Assembly: GCA_017476575.1 (NCBI GenBank)
Contig: JAFUZO010000042.1
Span: forward strand, 62,001-126,000
Source: Bacteroidales bacterium
GTDB lineage: Bacteria; Bacteroidota; Bacteroidia; Bacteroidales; UBA932
DNA length: 64,000 bases
Direction: 5' to 3'
In this document: positions 1-10,038 of the stretch, one piece after another
Position numbering within the stretch: position 1 is the stretch's first letter
Layout of the letters: each line of letters opens with the position of its first letter
The notes under the pieces: model-generated
What the model saw: only the letters and a program-made list of their open reading frames with translations
Told to the model about the DNA's origin: nothing
Databases searched by the model: none
Program-made: the position numbers and the translations under genes

Positions 1-680
1 TCGACGGCTACACCTATGCCAACCCTTCGATGCAGACGAAGATTACCGTGACCGACGAGACCACGGGAATCTCACGGCAGGTCCTGCACCCGCTCTATGA
101 GAACGACCGGCAGACCTACCTCCCCGTCAGCGGGATGCAGATCTGTCCCGGGAAGGTGCGTCTGGCGGCGATCGGGGACACCCGGCACACCTGGCAGCAG
201 AGCGCCTTCTCGTATCCGCTGATGCGGCTGGCCGATGTATACCTGATGTATGCCGAGGCGCTGTACTTCGACGGTGACGAGGCGCAAGGGCGCACATGGA
301 TGGACAAGGTACTGCGCCGGGCCGCCACCGACGAGGACAACTACACCTTCCTCAAGGCATACTACCACCGCAATGACTTCCTCGAAGAACTCCTAGAGAG
401 CCGGGAGCGGGAGCTGGTGTTCGAGTTCTCACGCAAGTGGGACCTGATCCGCTTCAACCGCATCGACGAGGCTATCTCCAGCCTTGACGAGGAGAAGGTG
501 GTGGAACGCGAGGGCGTGGTCGACGACCGGTATCTGCATTTCGACTCCACCGGCTATCTGCGCATCGGCATCCCCAACCTCAAGCAGAACTGGCAGCATC
601 ACAAGATCTGGCTGCCCCTCTCCGAAGAGCAGCGCGGGGTCAACCAGTCGCTGGTGCAGAATGCCGGGTGGGGACAATAA
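1..680 (+). CDS. SusD/RagB-type outer-membrane lipoprotein, 3' part only
   Basis: This is the C-terminal part of a SusD/RagB nutrient-binding lipoprotein. The frame is open from the window edge (first full codon at position 3), so the lipoprotein signal and the N-terminal TPR-like region lie outside. The visible part shows the usual SusD ending: 'PLMRLADVYLMYAEAL', then a stretch around 'RERELVFEFSRKWDLIRF', and a final 'WLPLSEEQRGVNQSL', where SusD proteins normally carry a 'PIP..E...NP' style ending. SusD proteins sit on the cell surface as the lid of a SusC TonB-dependent transporter, so the SusC partner is expected just upstream of the window. The genes that follow on the same strand (two lipoproteins and two glycosidases) make this the end of a polysaccharide utilisation locus. 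Confidence 0.9.
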   Translation, partial: DGYTYANPSMQTKITVTDETTGISRQVLHPLYENDRQTYLPVSGMQICPGKVRLAAIGDTRHTWQQSAFSYPLMRLADVYLMYAEALYFDGDEAQGRTWMDKVLRRAATDEDNYTFLKAYYHRNDFLEELLESRERELVFEFSRKWDLIRFNRIDEAISSLDEEKVVEREGVVDDRYLHFDSTGYLRIGIPNLKQNWQHHKIWLPLSEEQRGVNQSLVQNAGWGQ

Positions 681-711
681 GAAAAAGCAACACACTAATC
701 CATAACCGATT

Positions 712-2889
712 ATGAAAAAAAGCATTATCTTCCTCCTGTCCGGATTGTGCCTGGCGACAGCCTGCGACAAGTCCGGAAAGAATCCCGGACCTGACTATCC
801 CGACCCCGTGTCCGGAACGGTATACGCGCTCGAAGGGACGGTGGATTCCCCGGGTTTCACCTGGACGACCAACGCTTCGGTCGGTCTGTACAGCGCCATG
901 GACGAGGTGAAGGCCTCCAACCTCGAATGCAAGATCGAAGGCTGGGCCGACACGGACCTGGTGGATGCCGAGACCGGCGAACCGGTCCCGTACACGCCTT
1001 CCTCCTATGACGGGAAGGCTGTCGCACCCTTCAACACGCCCGCCCTGGACTTGGTGAAAGGCAAGAACAAATTCCTGGTATACACCCCCTATGATCCGAC
1101 CCTCAAATATGTGGCCGGAGTCATCTTCGGCCTGGAAGTCGCCGAGGAGCAGACCCAGCCGCGTCCCGGTGTGGCCGGCAGCGGATTCTCGTTCGGAACC
1201 TGCGAGGGGATCCCGGGTGTCGATGCCTCCTTCCCCTTCACCCTCCATCCGGTCTCGGCCGTGGCCAGGGTGTCCATCTCCTCGACGGAGTTCTCCGGGT
1301 ACGGTGTCAGCAAGGTGACCCTCTGGGACGAGACCGGCCAGGCCGCCCTCGGCGGCGGGTTCAACGTCAATGTCGAGGAGAACGCCTTCCAGACCCTGAC
1401 GACCTACAGCCGTGTCTCCACGACCGTCCTCAACCCGTCCCCGCTGGGCAGCGGCACCCAGGACATCTATGTCAACATCCTTCCGGGCACCTATTCCGAC
1501 CTGTATGTCATCGTCGAACTGACCGGCACCCAGGGGACGGTCACGATTCCCCTGAAGAAGACCGGCCTGAGTTTCACCGGCGGCCAGACCACCGAGGTCG
1601 CCATCGCCGGACTCGGCAGCAGCGACAACAGCGTGCCGTGGTACTGCCCGGTCGAAAAACGTCTCCAGAGCGGCCTCGGCTATGCCTACGGCGATGCCAA
1701 CACCTACTTCATCCAGTGCAAGGACGGCAGCACCTGGCACGGCGCCACCTACTCGCCTGATGCCGACATCCCCGACGAGGTCGTCATCGACTACCGGGCC
1801 CGCGGCAGTTTCTTCGCCGTGGAACCGCCCACCGATGTCACCTTCGAATGGTTCGAGAACAACGGGAGCGTCTACACCCCGCGAGTCGCCCAATATGAGG
1901 AAAGCGGCATCGACCCCACCCGCTTCACTTTCACCGTGGACGCGGCCGGCTACCGGGTGACGGTCAAGAACACCGGAGCCTATGCCGGCGCCCCGGTCCT
2001 CGTGATGAAGAAGGGCGACCGCATCCTCTGGGCCTGGTCCTTCTGGAACATCGCAGCCGACGGGACCGTCGTCAAGCCGGTGAGTGTGGGCGGCTTCCAA
2101 CTGGCCAACATGGACATCGGCCAGCCGACCACCCGATACGCGACCTGGGTTGCCAACAGCGCCTACAACAACTATGGGAAGGAGAACCAGGTGCGGGTCG
2201 CCCCCGATGTCATGTACCGGTTCAACCATTATTACCAGTTCGGCCGTCCTGTCCCGACCTTCTGGACGACCTTCTGGACGCTGACCTGGGATGCCGTTTC
2301 GCCCAACTACACCGGGACGGGCAACTGCGTGGGCATCGAAGGGCCGCTCGACCTCCCGACCGCCCTGGCCCATCCGGTCGGCATCATCCTGGCCTGGCCC
2401 GATCCGACGGACATGCCCAGCTGGTGCTCCTACGAAAAGCGCGGCGCCCTCTGGGGCGGCAACGTGCAGGGTGACGAAGAGGCCGAGGGGCAGAAGTCCA
2501 TCTATGACCCGTGCCCGAAGGGATGGCGGGTTCCCGACCCGGCCGCGCTCACGGCTTTGAAGGACGCTGCCGACAACGCCAGTTACGACAACACGGTCGG
2601 CATGGTGGGCTTCTATTTGGATGGAAGCCTGTTCTATACAGGCGGTTACGGCAACGGTAAGACCGGCGGCAACGGCCGTCTCGCCACGATGGGCATGGCC
2701 CAGACCGGGACGACCGGCGGTGCCAGCCACGGCATGCTCTGGTCGAACTACATCGGCGGGAACAATCTCAACCAGCCCGTCGCCTTCTATTACCGCAACG
2801 AGTCCAACAAGGCCGGCAACCGGATCGCCAAATACAATTCCTCCATTTCCGCCCCGGTCCGCTGCCAGGTGGACAAGGACAACCGATAA
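712..2889 (+). CDS. Fimbrillin/FISUMP-like surface lipoprotein
   Basis: A 725-residue lipoprotein with a signal peptide ending in the lipobox 'LATAC' (Cys18). Residues about 30-320 are a Ser/Thr/Gly-rich beta-sandwich resembling the fimbrillin-like (FimA/Mfa) proteins of Bacteroidales. The C-terminal half carries a FISUMP-type signature, 'YDPCPKGWRVPDPAALTAL' at residues 598-616, and ends in 'APVRCQVDKDNR', like other FISUMP proteins that finish on a conserved 'VRC' strand. No catalytic motif is visible. Proteins of this type are surface-exposed and thought to bind glycans or build appendages. The gene starts 31 bases after the SusD stop and is followed 4 bases later by another lipoprotein gene, so it belongs to the same operon. 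The binding role is inferred from the neighbourhood. Confidence 0.75.
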   Translation: MKKSIIFLLSGLCLATACDKSGKNPGPDYPDPVSGTVYALEGTVDSPGFTWTTNASVGLYSAMDEVKASNLECKIEGWADTDLVDAETGEPVPYTPSSYDGKAVAPFNTPALDLVKGKNKFLVYTPYDPTLKYVAGVIFGLEVAEEQTQPRPGVAGSGFSFGTCEGIPGVDASFPFTLHPVSAVARVSISSTEFSGYGVSKVTLWDETGQAALGGGFNVNVEENAFQTLTTYSRVSTTVLNPSPLGSGTQDIYVNILPGTYSDLYVIVELTGTQGTVTIPLKKTGLSFTGGQTTEVAIAGLGSSDNSVPWYCPVEKRLQSGLGYAYGDANTYFIQCKDGSTWHGATYSPDADIPDEVVIDYRARGSFFAVEPPTDVTFEWFENNGSVYTPRVAQYEESGIDPTRFTFTVDAAGYRVTVKNTGAYAGAPVLVMKKGDRILWAWSFWNIAADGTVVKPVSVGGFQLANMDIGQPTTRYATWVANSAYNNYGKENQVRVAPDVMYRFNHYYQFGRPVPTFWTTFWTLTWDAVSPNYTGTGNCVGIEGPLDLPTALAHPVGIILAWPDPTDMPSWCSYEKRGALWGGNVQGDEEAEGQKSIYDPCPKGWRVPDPAALTALKDAADNASYDNTVGMVGFYLDGSLFYTGGYGNGKTGGNGRLATMGMAQTGTTGGASHGMLWSNYIGGNNLNQPVAFYYRNESNKAGNRIAKYNSSISAPVRCQVDKDNR

Positions 2890-2893
2890 CCCC

Positions 2894-4318
2894 ATGGGAC
2901 AATTGGACGGAATGGTATCCATCCTGCTTGCGGCCCTGTTCCTGACGGCCGGATGCGGCGGGACTTCCGACCCCGGGCACGAAGAACCGGTGCCCGAGGC
3001 CGGAGCCGCCGTGGTCCTGAAGGGCGACCTTCCCGGCGGCGAGGTCCAGGTCCTGGGTGTCGCCACCGACGGCGACGGCATCCATACGGTGACGTTCTCC
3101 GACGGCTCGACCGTCTCCTTCGATGGTTCCAACCACGCCCTCGTCACGATCGGAAGCGATGATTTCCTCTATGTAAACGGGCATCGGTCGGCGAACAAGT
3201 ATATCGGGATTCCCTATTACACGGTCGGGGCGGACGGCTTCTGGTACAAGGACGGCGTTGCCACGACCTCCCGGGCGACGCCGGCCAATTTCGACGCCCC
3301 GGAGGGAGTGATCTATCTCACCAACGTGCTGGTGGGGCCCCGCCGTTACCGCTTCCAGTTCTCCGACGGGACCTTCCGGGACATCCCCCGGCGGCGCGAA
3401 GTCCGTCTGTTCGTCGAGAAGACGCCTTCGCGTCTCGGGATCCGGGTCGGCACCGGTCGGGACGGTGACTATCTCTATTACCCGTTCTCCCATCGCTTCA
3501 AGGCCTACCAAGAGGACGCCTATCCTTCTTTCCTGGACAACTGGGGCATCGGCGCGGTGGAACTCCACCGGTACGACGGGAGCCGTTTCACCCGGACGGC
3601 CGCCTTGTTCCTGCCCGGCGAGGCGGAACTGGCGGTCCAGGTACCCCGGGCGGGTGACCCGGCCACGGATACCTACGTGGGCGGCACTCTGCATGGCTTC
3701 GAACAGATAGCGGCCCCGGAAGGGGCCCGGGCGCTGACCGTCGCCATCGACGGGCAGCCTGTCGGGGAGGAAGAGGCCTTCGACCTCCGGGAGGCATCGC
3801 GCGTCGAAATGACCCAGCGCTCGCTGCTCTACCAGGCCTACAGCGATACGGAGCCGTGGGCCGAGGTGTTCCGGCGGTGGCGTTTCGAGGACGGCGACCT
3901 GCATATCGCCATCGACCTCACGCTGCGCAGGGACATGCCCATCCGGCAGGCCCAGTTCGGGATGCTCTGCGTCCTGCGCCGCTGGGAGGGAAGCGCCGCC
4001 AACAACTACCTGACCCGGTATGCCGTCAAGGACAGCAGCCCTTACCAGATCTTCGATATCTCGGACGGCTGGCAGAACGGATCTCCGCTCACCCGCGCCG
4101 ATTTTTCCGCCGGACGGATCACCGAATACGGCGAGCGGGGCCTGTCTTTCGCATTGGTGGTGGACGAGGCGGACCGGAAGCCGGGCGGCGGCATGTTCTG
4201 CGGCACCAACGGCAATGCCTACAACAAGATATATTTCGACCTGACCGGCGCATACGAGGCGAAGGCGGGCGAAACCCTGCACGCCGACGTGCATTGGGAA
4301 ATAGACACGATTCGATGA
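2894..4318 (+). CDS. Lipoprotein of unrecognised family in a glycan-utilisation operon
   Basis: I place the start at the ATG at 2894, which gives 474 residues and a lipoprotein signal ending 'FLTAGC' (Cys21); the open frame extends further upstream but only overlaps the preceding gene. The N-terminal part contains short beta repeats of the form 'HTVTFSDGSTVSFDG' and 'RYRFQFSDGTFRDI', reminiscent of the DUF4988-type repeats of Bacteroides surface lipoproteins, though I cannot assign the family firmly. The C-terminal 200 residues look like a beta-sandwich. No catalytic motif is recognised. The TGA stop overlaps the ATG of the next gene (ATGA at 4315), implying translational coupling to the glycosidase lipoprotein. 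A substrate-binding role on the cell surface is an inference from context. Confidence 0.6.
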   Translation: MGQLDGMVSILLAALFLTAGCGGTSDPGHEEPVPEAGAAVVLKGDLPGGEVQVLGVATDGDGIHTVTFSDGSTVSFDGSNHALVTIGSDDFLYVNGHRSANKYIGIPYYTVGADGFWYKDGVATTSRATPANFDAPEGVIYLTNVLVGPRRYRFQFSDGTFRDIPRRREVRLFVEKTPSRLGIRVGTGRDGDYLYYPFSHRFKAYQEDAYPSFLDNWGIGAVELHRYDGSRFTRTAALFLPGEAELAVQVPRAGDPATDTYVGGTLHGFEQIAAPEGARALTVAIDGQPVGEEEAFDLREASRVEMTQRSLLYQAYSDTEPWAEVFRRWRFEDGDLHIAIDLTLRRDMPIRQAQFGMLCVLRRWEGSAANNYLTRYAVKDSSPYQIFDISDGWQNGSPLTRADFSAGRITEYGERGLSFALVVDEADRKPGGGMFCGTNGNAYNKIYFDLTGAYEAKAGETLHADVHWEIDTIR

Positions 4319-6606
4319 AGAAAGAGATGATACTGATCCTTGGGGTGGCCTGTGTGCTGGCCGCCTGCCATGACGGGAATCCCCGGCCGGAAGGGCCGGA
4401 AGAACCGTCCATTACGTATGCCAACCAGTTCACCGTGGTCGGCGACATCGAGGCCCCGGGCATCTGGGAGGAAGGGGAGACCCTTTCTGCCGTGGACCCG
4501 TCTACGGGCGCAAACGTCGGAAAAGCCGAAATCATCGACGGCGCGGGCACTTCCTCTGCGACTTTCATCCTGTCTACCGACCTGGAGAAGGGCGCATCCG
4601 TCTGCCTGGTGCGGGCAGAGGCCTCGCTGCCGTCCGTGCAGGAACAGAAAGGAGGAGACTGCCGTTCTCTCGCTGCCTATTCCTACGGAAAGACTGCCGC
4701 CGTGACCCTGGACACGAGTTTCCCGGCCCGGTTCACCATGCCCCAGCCTTGTGTCCCCCTCGGCATCCGGATCGAGGCGGCCGGCCAGACGTACGGCAGC
4801 GCCAAGATTTCCTCCTTCGCCCTGTCGATGCCGGACCGGGAACTGGCTTCCGGATCGGAAAGCGTGACCGTGACGCTCGCAGAGCCCCTGGCGGTCGGCG
4901 ACGGGGAGACGGCCTGGATGGTGGTGTTCCCGGTGCAGGGCAAGGGCCGCACCGGCAGCCTCGCGCTGAAAGGCAAGGATGCCTCGGGCAAGGACCTTTC
5001 CCTTCTCCTGGACCTCGAAGGCGACAACCTCGTCTCCGGCACGGAGCGCCTGCTGCATGCCGTACTGCCCGATGCCGTGATGACGCCGGGCCAGCCTTCC
5101 GCATCCGACGAGACGGTGACGGTCGCCTACAAGAAGACGGCAGAGACGGCATCCTATAGCCAGGCCCAGGCGCTGCTGGTGGACGGGATGAAGCGGATGG
5201 CGCATTACAACGCCTCCTCGCTCGACCGCTGGGGCGGCTATGCGGGGGTGAAGCCCGATGCCGTCGTGAGTTCCAACCCCGAAGGCTTTTGGCGCACCGG
5301 CCGGTACAAGGGACGCTGGGTCTGCGTGAATCCGGACGGCAACGTGACCATCCTGCACGGGGTGAACGGCGTAGCACCCAATTCCATGAAAGAGTCTGCC
5401 TCGGCCCTGGCCCAGGCGGAATACGACAAAAAGTTTCCTTCCACGGTGGACTGGGCGGCCTGGTCGGGCAAGATGCTCTCCGATTACGGGTTCAACTTCT
5501 TTTCCACCAACCCGAAGCGGATCCGGCTCTATCCGGAGAACTACGGCGGGGAGGTCCAGCGCCTCCTGCGGGAGACCGGCACCGGGACCTCGCTCGGCCA
5601 GGTGGAGATCCTGTATCTCCTGCGGACCTTCTCATGGGACTATTACAGCGTCACCCACACCTCGTTCGATGCGTCCCAGGGCAGCGTATTCACCCTGATG
5701 TTCGACCCGGACTACCTGGATTACATCGATGCCCTGGCGGCGGACGGCACCGCGCCGTTCCAGGGCGACAAGGCCTTCATCGGCTACTACCTCGACAACG
5801 AACTCCAGTTCCGTTTCTCCAATGCCGCGACTCCGGCCATCTACCTGAAACAATGGCTGGCGCTGGACTCCTCTTCTTCGGTGCCGCGGGCTTTCTCCTA
5901 TGCCAAAGCCTATGCCGAGGCTTTCATGCGGGACCGCTACGGGGTGGAACCGGTCGCGGCCAATGTGACTTCGGCGATGGAAGACGCTTTCCTTGCCGAC
6001 ATCTGCGACTACTATTACCGTACCGCCGCGGAGGCGGTACGCCGCCATGACCCTGACCACCTCATCCTCGGCTCGCGGTTGCACGGCAAGCCCAAGACCC
6101 TGCCGCAGGTCCATGCCGCCTGTGCCCGGTACTGCGACGTCGTGTCAGTGAACGTGTACGGAGTATGGGAGCCCAACGATCCGTATTTTATCAGCCAGTA
6201 CAAGGTCTGGGCCCCCGACAAGCCCTGCTTCGTCACCGAGTTCTACACCCGTGATGCCCTCGCCACCTTCGGCGGTGCCCTGTACGGCAACACGGGCGAG
6301 GGTGGCGGCTGGATCGTGAAGGGACAGGAGTCCCGCGGACGGCATTACCAGAATTTCACACGGAAGCTCCTTTCCTACGACCATTGCATCGGCTGGCAAT
6401 GGTTCCAGATGACCGACGACTACTCCGAGACTTACGGCTGGAACAACAAGGGACTCGTCGCCCCGTCTTACGAGCCCTATACAGGCTGCCTCGACCTCAT
6501 GCGGCAGCTGCATTGGAACATTTACCAGATCCTGGATTACTATCACTCGCCTTCCGGGGCCCCGTCTTCGCCGGCGTCCGGCGTCCGGACGGTCTGGTGG
6601 AATTGA
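4315..6606 (+). CDS. Lipoprotein with fimbrillin-like region and clan GH-A (agarase-like) glycosidase domain
   Basis: The start at 4315 overlaps the previous stop and gives 763 residues with lipobox 'VLAAC' (Cys18). Residues about 30-260 resemble a fimbrillin-like beta-sandwich. Residues about 290-755 look like a TIM-barrel glycoside hydrolase of clan GH-A, opening with 'FWRTGRYKGRWVCVNPDGN', close to the 'FFRxEKxDGRWWLVDPEG' entry motif of agarase-like and related beta-galactosidase-like enzymes. The predicted acid/base is Glu496 in 'YYLDNEL' and the predicted nucleophile Glu642 in 'CFVTEFY'; 'VVSVNVYG' and 'WQWFQMTDDY' are further barrel motifs. The family (GH50-like or another GH-A family) cannot be fixed by eye, so the linkage is unknown. 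It is probably anchored on the cell surface beside SusC/SusD. Confidence 0.7.
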   Translation: MKKEMILILGVACVLAACHDGNPRPEGPEEPSITYANQFTVVGDIEAPGIWEEGETLSAVDPSTGANVGKAEIIDGAGTSSATFILSTDLEKGASVCLVRAEASLPSVQEQKGGDCRSLAAYSYGKTAAVTLDTSFPARFTMPQPCVPLGIRIEAAGQTYGSAKISSFALSMPDRELASGSESVTVTLAEPLAVGDGETAWMVVFPVQGKGRTGSLALKGKDASGKDLSLLLDLEGDNLVSGTERLLHAVLPDAVMTPGQPSASDETVTVAYKKTAETASYSQAQALLVDGMKRMAHYNASSLDRWGGYAGVKPDAVVSSNPEGFWRTGRYKGRWVCVNPDGNVTILHGVNGVAPNSMKESASALAQAEYDKKFPSTVDWAAWSGKMLSDYGFNFFSTNPKRIRLYPENYGGEVQRLLRETGTGTSLGQVEILYLLRTFSWDYYSVTHTSFDASQGSVFTLMFDPDYLDYIDALAADGTAPFQGDKAFIGYYLDNELQFRFSNAATPAIYLKQWLALDSSSSVPRAFSYAKAYAEAFMRDRYGVEPVAANVTSAMEDAFLADICDYYYRTAAEAVRRHDPDHLILGSRLHGKPKTLPQVHAACARYCDVVSVNVYGVWEPNDPYFISQYKVWAPDKPCFVTEFYTRDALATFGGALYGNTGEGGGWIVKGQESRGRHYQNFTRKLLSYDHCIGWQWFQMTDDYSETYGWNNKGLVAPSYEPYTGCLDLMRQLHWNIYQILDYYHSPSGAPSSPASGVRTVWWN

Positions 6607-6613
6607 GACGAAG

Positions 6614-9376
6614 ATGAAGGACGTATTGGTTTTACTGGCGGTGTCGGCCGGATTCGTGGCGCAGGCGCAGGTCGATGATGATTTCGGAAAGGGACCCATC
6701 TACCATGACGGATGGACCGATTTGAACAAGAACGGGGTCATGGACGTGTACGAGGACCCGTCGGCGCCCCTGGAGGCCCGCATCGAGGATTTGCTGTCGC
6801 AGATGACCCTGGAGGAGAAGACCTGTCAGATGGTGACACTGTACGGCTACCTTCGGGTGCTGCAGGATCCGCTTCCGACACCGGAGTGGAAGGAGAAGTT
6901 GTGGAAGGACGGCATCGGGGCCATCGACGAGCACCTGAACGGTTTCCGCAACTGGGGGCTTCCGGTCGTGGACAGCCCCTACCTTTGGCCCGCCTCGACC
7001 CATGCCCGGGCCATGAACAAGGTCCAGCAGTTCTTCATCGAGGAGACCCGCCTGGGTATTCCCGTCGACTTCACCGACGAGGGCATCCGGGGAGTCGAGG
7101 CCTACCGGGCGACGAACTTCCCGACCCAACTCGGCATCGGCCACACCTGGGACCGGGAACTGGTCCGGCAGGTCGGCCGCATCACCGGACGCGAGGGCCG
7201 TCTGCTCGGCTACACGAACATCTATGCCCCTGTCCTGGATGTCGGCCGCGACCAGCGCTGGGGCCGGTATGAGGAGGTGTATGGAGAATCTCCGTACCTT
7301 GTGGCCGAGCTGGGCGTGCAGATGGTCTTGGGGATGCAGAAAGGAAACCAGGTTGCAGCGACCGGCAAGCACTTCATCGCTTATTCCAACAACAAGGGCG
7401 GTCGTGAGGGGATGGCCCGCGTAGACCCGCAGATGCCTCCCCACGAGGTGGAGAACATCCATGTGTACCCGTGGCGTGAGGTGATCGGACGGGCGGGCCT
7501 GCTCGGGGTCATGAGTTCGTACAACGACTATGACGGCACGCCCGTGCAGGGCAGCGGCTACTGGCTGACGGAACGGTTGCGGAAGGACTTCGGATTCAAG
7601 GGCTATGTGGTCTCGGATTCAGATGCGGTAGAATACCTGCATTCGAAGCATCATGTCACCCGCGACATGAAGGGTTCGGTGAAGCAGGCGGTCGAGGCCG
7701 GCCTGAATGTGCGGTGTACCTTCCGGTCGCCGGAGAGTTATGTGCTGCCGCTCCGGGAACTGGCCGCCTCCGGCGAACTGCCCCTGGAGGTCATCGACGA
7801 CCGGGTGCGGGACATCCTGCGGGTGAAGTTCCTCGTCGGCCTGTTCGACCGTCCCTACCAGACAGACTACGCGGCGGCGGACCGGGAGGTGGATGGCCCG
7901 GAGAACAATGCTTGGGCGCTGCGGGCTTCGCGGGAGAGTCTCGTCCTGCTGAAGAACGACGGGATGCTGCCGCTCGACGTGTCGCGGCTCCGGCGCCTGG
8001 CGGTCATCGGGCCCAACGCCGACGATGCCTCCTACGCAGGCACGCATTACGGTCCGCTGGCCACCGACAACATCTCGGTGCTCCGGGGGCTGCAGGACAT
8101 CCTGCCGTCCGGCGTGAAGGTAGACTATGCCAAGGGCTGTGACCTGGTGGATACTGCCTGGCCGGAGTCGGAAATCCTGCCCGTGGAGCCCACGAAGGAG
8201 GAATGCAGGGCGATTGCCGAAGCCGTCCGCACGGCCCGCCGGAGCGATGCCGTCGTGCTGGTCCTCGGCGGGGGGATGCGCACCTGCGGCGAGAACAAGA
8301 GCCGGACGAGCCTCGACCTGCCCGGCCATCAGGAACGGCTCCTGCGCGAAATCTGCGCGACGGGCAAGCCGGTCGCCGTGGTCCTGGTCAACGGCCGTCC
8401 GCTTTCGGTGAATTATGCCGCTGCGCACGCCGACGCCATCCTGGAGGCCTGGTATCCGGGTGCCCACGGCGGGACGGCGGTCGCGGAGGCCCTGACGGGC
8501 GCCTACAACCCCGGCGGCAAGTTGACGGTCACCTTCCCCAAGACGGTCGGCCAGATTCCGTTCAACTTCCCGAGCAAGCCCAACGCCCAGGTGGACGGGG
8601 CTTCCGGCACCGGGCCGGACGGCCGCCAGACCCGGGTCCACGGGCCGTTGTTCTGTTTCGGCCACGGGCTCAGTTATACGACTTTCTCCTATTCCTCGCT
8701 GCACCTTTCCCGGCCGGTCATCGGGCCCGATGAAAGTGTCGAGGTCCGTTTTTCTGTCACCAATACCGGCAGCCGGGCGGGGGACGAGGTCGTCCAACTC
8801 TATGTCCACGACCGGGTGAGCAGCATCACGGTCTATGAGAAGGTCCTGCGCGGCTTCGAGCGGGTACATCTCCTTCCCGGTGAGACGAAGAGGGTCCGGA
8901 TGATCCTCGGACCGAAGGAGTTGAGTCTCCTGGATGCCTCGTTCCGGCAGGTCGTGGAGCCCGGGGAGTTCGATATCCTGGTCGGCGCCTCTTCGGAAGA
9001 TATCCGCCTGTCCGCCCTGTTGACGGTGGACGACGGGAGCGGTCTCGCGGAGACGCTCTATCCGGATGAGGCCTCGGATGCACGCTCCGTTTTCCCGGCC
9101 TCTTTGGGACGGGGAGCAGATATCACCGTTCCTGTCCGGAAAGGCCAGAGCGTGGACCGCCTCACCCTTCACTGGGGCGAGGGTACGGACTGCGAGTTCG
9201 AGATCCTGTGGACGAACGGTGGCGGACAGTTCCTCCCGCTGTGGCGGTCCACGACCCGGGGAGCGGGCGAGACGCTCCTCTCTTTCGAGCCCACTGCCGC
9301 CAGCGAGCTCCGCGTCTGCATCACCCGCGGCCAAGCCCTCCTCCTTTCCCTCGACAGTCCCTCGCTGGAGCAATAG
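6614..9376 (+). CDS. Glycoside hydrolase family 3 beta-glycosidase
   Basis: A 920-residue secreted or periplasmic GH3 enzyme with a classical signal peptide ending around 'VAQAQ'. The N-terminal TIM barrel carries the substrate-binding 'GKHFIAYS' (KH motif) and the nucleophile region '[12 protein letters not shown]', with Asp335 as the predicted nucleophile. The (alpha/beta)6 sandwich follows ('[17 protein letters not shown]', '[12 protein letters not shown]'), then a fibronectin III-like domain ('[20 protein letters not shown]', around residues 695-780) and an extra C-terminal beta domain of about 110 residues. Such enzymes release terminal beta-linked glucose, xylose or similar sugars from oligosaccharides imported by SusC/SusD. 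The gene starts 7 bases after the GH-A stop and closes the operon. The exact sugar specificity cannot be read from sequence. Confidence 0.92.
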   Translation: MKDVLVLLAVSAGFVAQAQVDDDFGKGPIYHDGWTDLNKNGVMDVYEDPSAPLEARIEDLLSQMTLEEKTCQMVTLYGYLRVLQDPLPTPEWKEKLWKDGIGAIDEHLNGFRNWGLPVVDSPYLWPASTHARAMNKVQQFFIEETRLGIPVDFTDEGIRGVEAYRATNFPTQLGIGHTWDRELVRQVGRITGREGRLLGYTNIYAPVLDVGRDQRWGRYEEVYGESPYLVAELGVQMVLGMQKGNQVAATGKHFIAYSNNKGGREGMARVDPQMPPHEVENIHVYPWREVIGRAGLLGVMSSYNDYDGTPVQGSGYWLTERLRKDFGFKGYVVSDSDAVEYLHSKHHVTRDMKGSVKQAVEAGLNVRCTFRSPESYVLPLRELAASGELPLEVIDDRVRDILRVKFLVGLFDRPYQTDYAAADREVDGPENNAWALRASRESLVLLKNDGMLPLDVSRLRRLAVIGPNADDASYAGTHYGPLATDNISVLRGLQDILPSGVKVDYAKGCDLVDTAWPESEILPVEPTKEECRAIAEAVRTARRSDAVVLVLGGGMRTCGENKSRTSLDLPGHQERLLREICATGKPVAVVLVNGRPLSVNYAAAHADAILEAWYPGAHGGTAVAEALTGAYNPGGKLTVTFPKTVGQIPFNFPSKPNAQVDGASGTGPDGRQTRVHGPLFCFGHGLSYTTFSYSSLHLSRPVIGPDESVEVRFSVTNTGSRAGDEVVQLYVHDRVSSITVYEKVLRGFERVHLLPGETKRVRMILGPKELSLLDASFRQVVEPGEFDILVGASSEDIRLSALLTVDDGSGLAETLYPDEASDARSVFPASLGRGADITVPVRKGQSVDRLTLHWGEGTDCEFEILWTNGGGQFLPLWRSTTRGAGETLLSFEPTAASELRVCITRGQALLLSLDSPSLEQ

Positions 9377-9382
9377 GGCTTT

Positions 9383-9402
9383 CCCCGGAGAAAATCCCGG
9401 GG
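9383..9402. terminator. Weak hairpin between convergent genes
   Basis: A six-base GC stem CCCCGG/CCGGGG with an eight-base A-rich loop lies six bases after the GH3 stop, between two convergent genes. There is no clear T-run on either side, so terminator function is only a guess. Confidence 0.3.
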
Positions 9403-9441
9403 CGTGGACCATCCGGTTTGCATCGGGGGGGGCGGCGTACG

Positions 9442-9969
9442 TTACGGTGTGGGGTCGGGACAGCCGGCGGAGGATTTGAAGTCGAACCGGCCGCCATGGC
9501 AGGTCCAAGTATGGAGGGCACCGGAGTCTTTGTCCTTGATGGTGAGGGCCTGACGGAAGACACGGATTTCAGAGACTCCGTCTCCGGTGGCCCCGACCTT
9601 TCCGATAAGGGTCCAGGCGCCGTGCCGGAACTCGTAGATGTAGGCGAGGACGATGCCGCTGCGGCGGTAGGCGGCCAGGAGTTCAGGCTGCCCGTCGCCG
9701 GTGAAATCGTGGATTCCGGAGAGCGCCTCTCCCTGGCCGGATACGAGGACGGTCCGTGCACCGTCCCGGACCACGGTCAGGGTGCCGCCGGAAAGTTCGG
9801 CCTGGAAGGGAATCCCGGCTGCCGTGAAGGACAGAGAACCGGAAGTCCCGTAGTAATAGCTGTCCAGTCCGATCACGAATGTCTTCGACTCCATGTCGCC
9901 GTAGGTACGGATCTGGGCAGATGCCGTCAAGGCCAGGAGAAGGCCCAGTATGCAGGAAAATCTTCTCAT
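9442..9969 (-). CDS. Small secreted protein of unknown function
   Basis: A 175-residue protein with an N-terminal signal peptide ('[13 protein letters not shown]', probable cleavage after Ala18). The mature part is beta-rich, with short runs such as '[19 protein letters not shown]' and '[16 protein letters not shown]'. The latter resembles the 'D.dGDG..EL' element of FG-GAP/VCBS-like beta-propeller blades, but only one copy is present. No enzyme motif is visible and I do not recognise the family. It is transcribed divergently from guaB. A good -7 element (TATCTTTG, 9977-9984, - strand) sits eight bases before the ATG, so the mRNA leader would be very short. The start is supported by the signal peptide beginning directly at this Met. 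Confidence 0.7.
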   Translation of the reverse strand: MRRFSCILGLLLALTASAQIRTYGDMESKTFVIGLDSYYYGTSGSLSFTAAGIPFQAELSGGTLTVVRDGARTVLVSGQGEALSGIHDFTGDGQPELLAAYRRSGIVLAYIYEFRHGAWTLIGKVGATGDGVSEIRVFRQALTIKDKDSGALHTWTCHGGRFDFKSSAGCPDPTP

Positions 9970-9976
9970 AGGACGA

Positions 9977-10015
9977 CAAAGATAACGATATTTTCAAGAA
10001 AAATGATTATCTTTG
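9977..10015. promoter_or_regulatory. Divergent Bacteroidetes promoters between the secreted-protein gene and guaB
   Basis: Two Bacteroidetes -7 elements (consensus TAnnTTTG) face away from each other: TATCTTTG on the - strand at 9977-9984 and TATCTTTG on the + strand at 10008-10015. The first serves the 9442-9969 gene and the second guaB. The + element overlaps an in-frame ATG at 10003, which shows that this ATG is not the guaB start. No clear -33 TTG was found at the expected spacing for guaB. Confidence 0.7.
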
Positions 10016-10038
10016 CGAGCATTATATACATAATGCCC

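Noticed and set aside
640..3147. A - strand open frame of 835 codons opposite the fimbrillin-like gene
   Set aside because: Composition is shadow-like and the + strand genes in this interval have lipoprotein signals and operon spacing.
10003..10038. Upstream ATG as the guaB start
   Set aside because: The ATG at 10003 overlaps the -7 promoter element, and the extra residues do not belong to IMP dehydrogenase.
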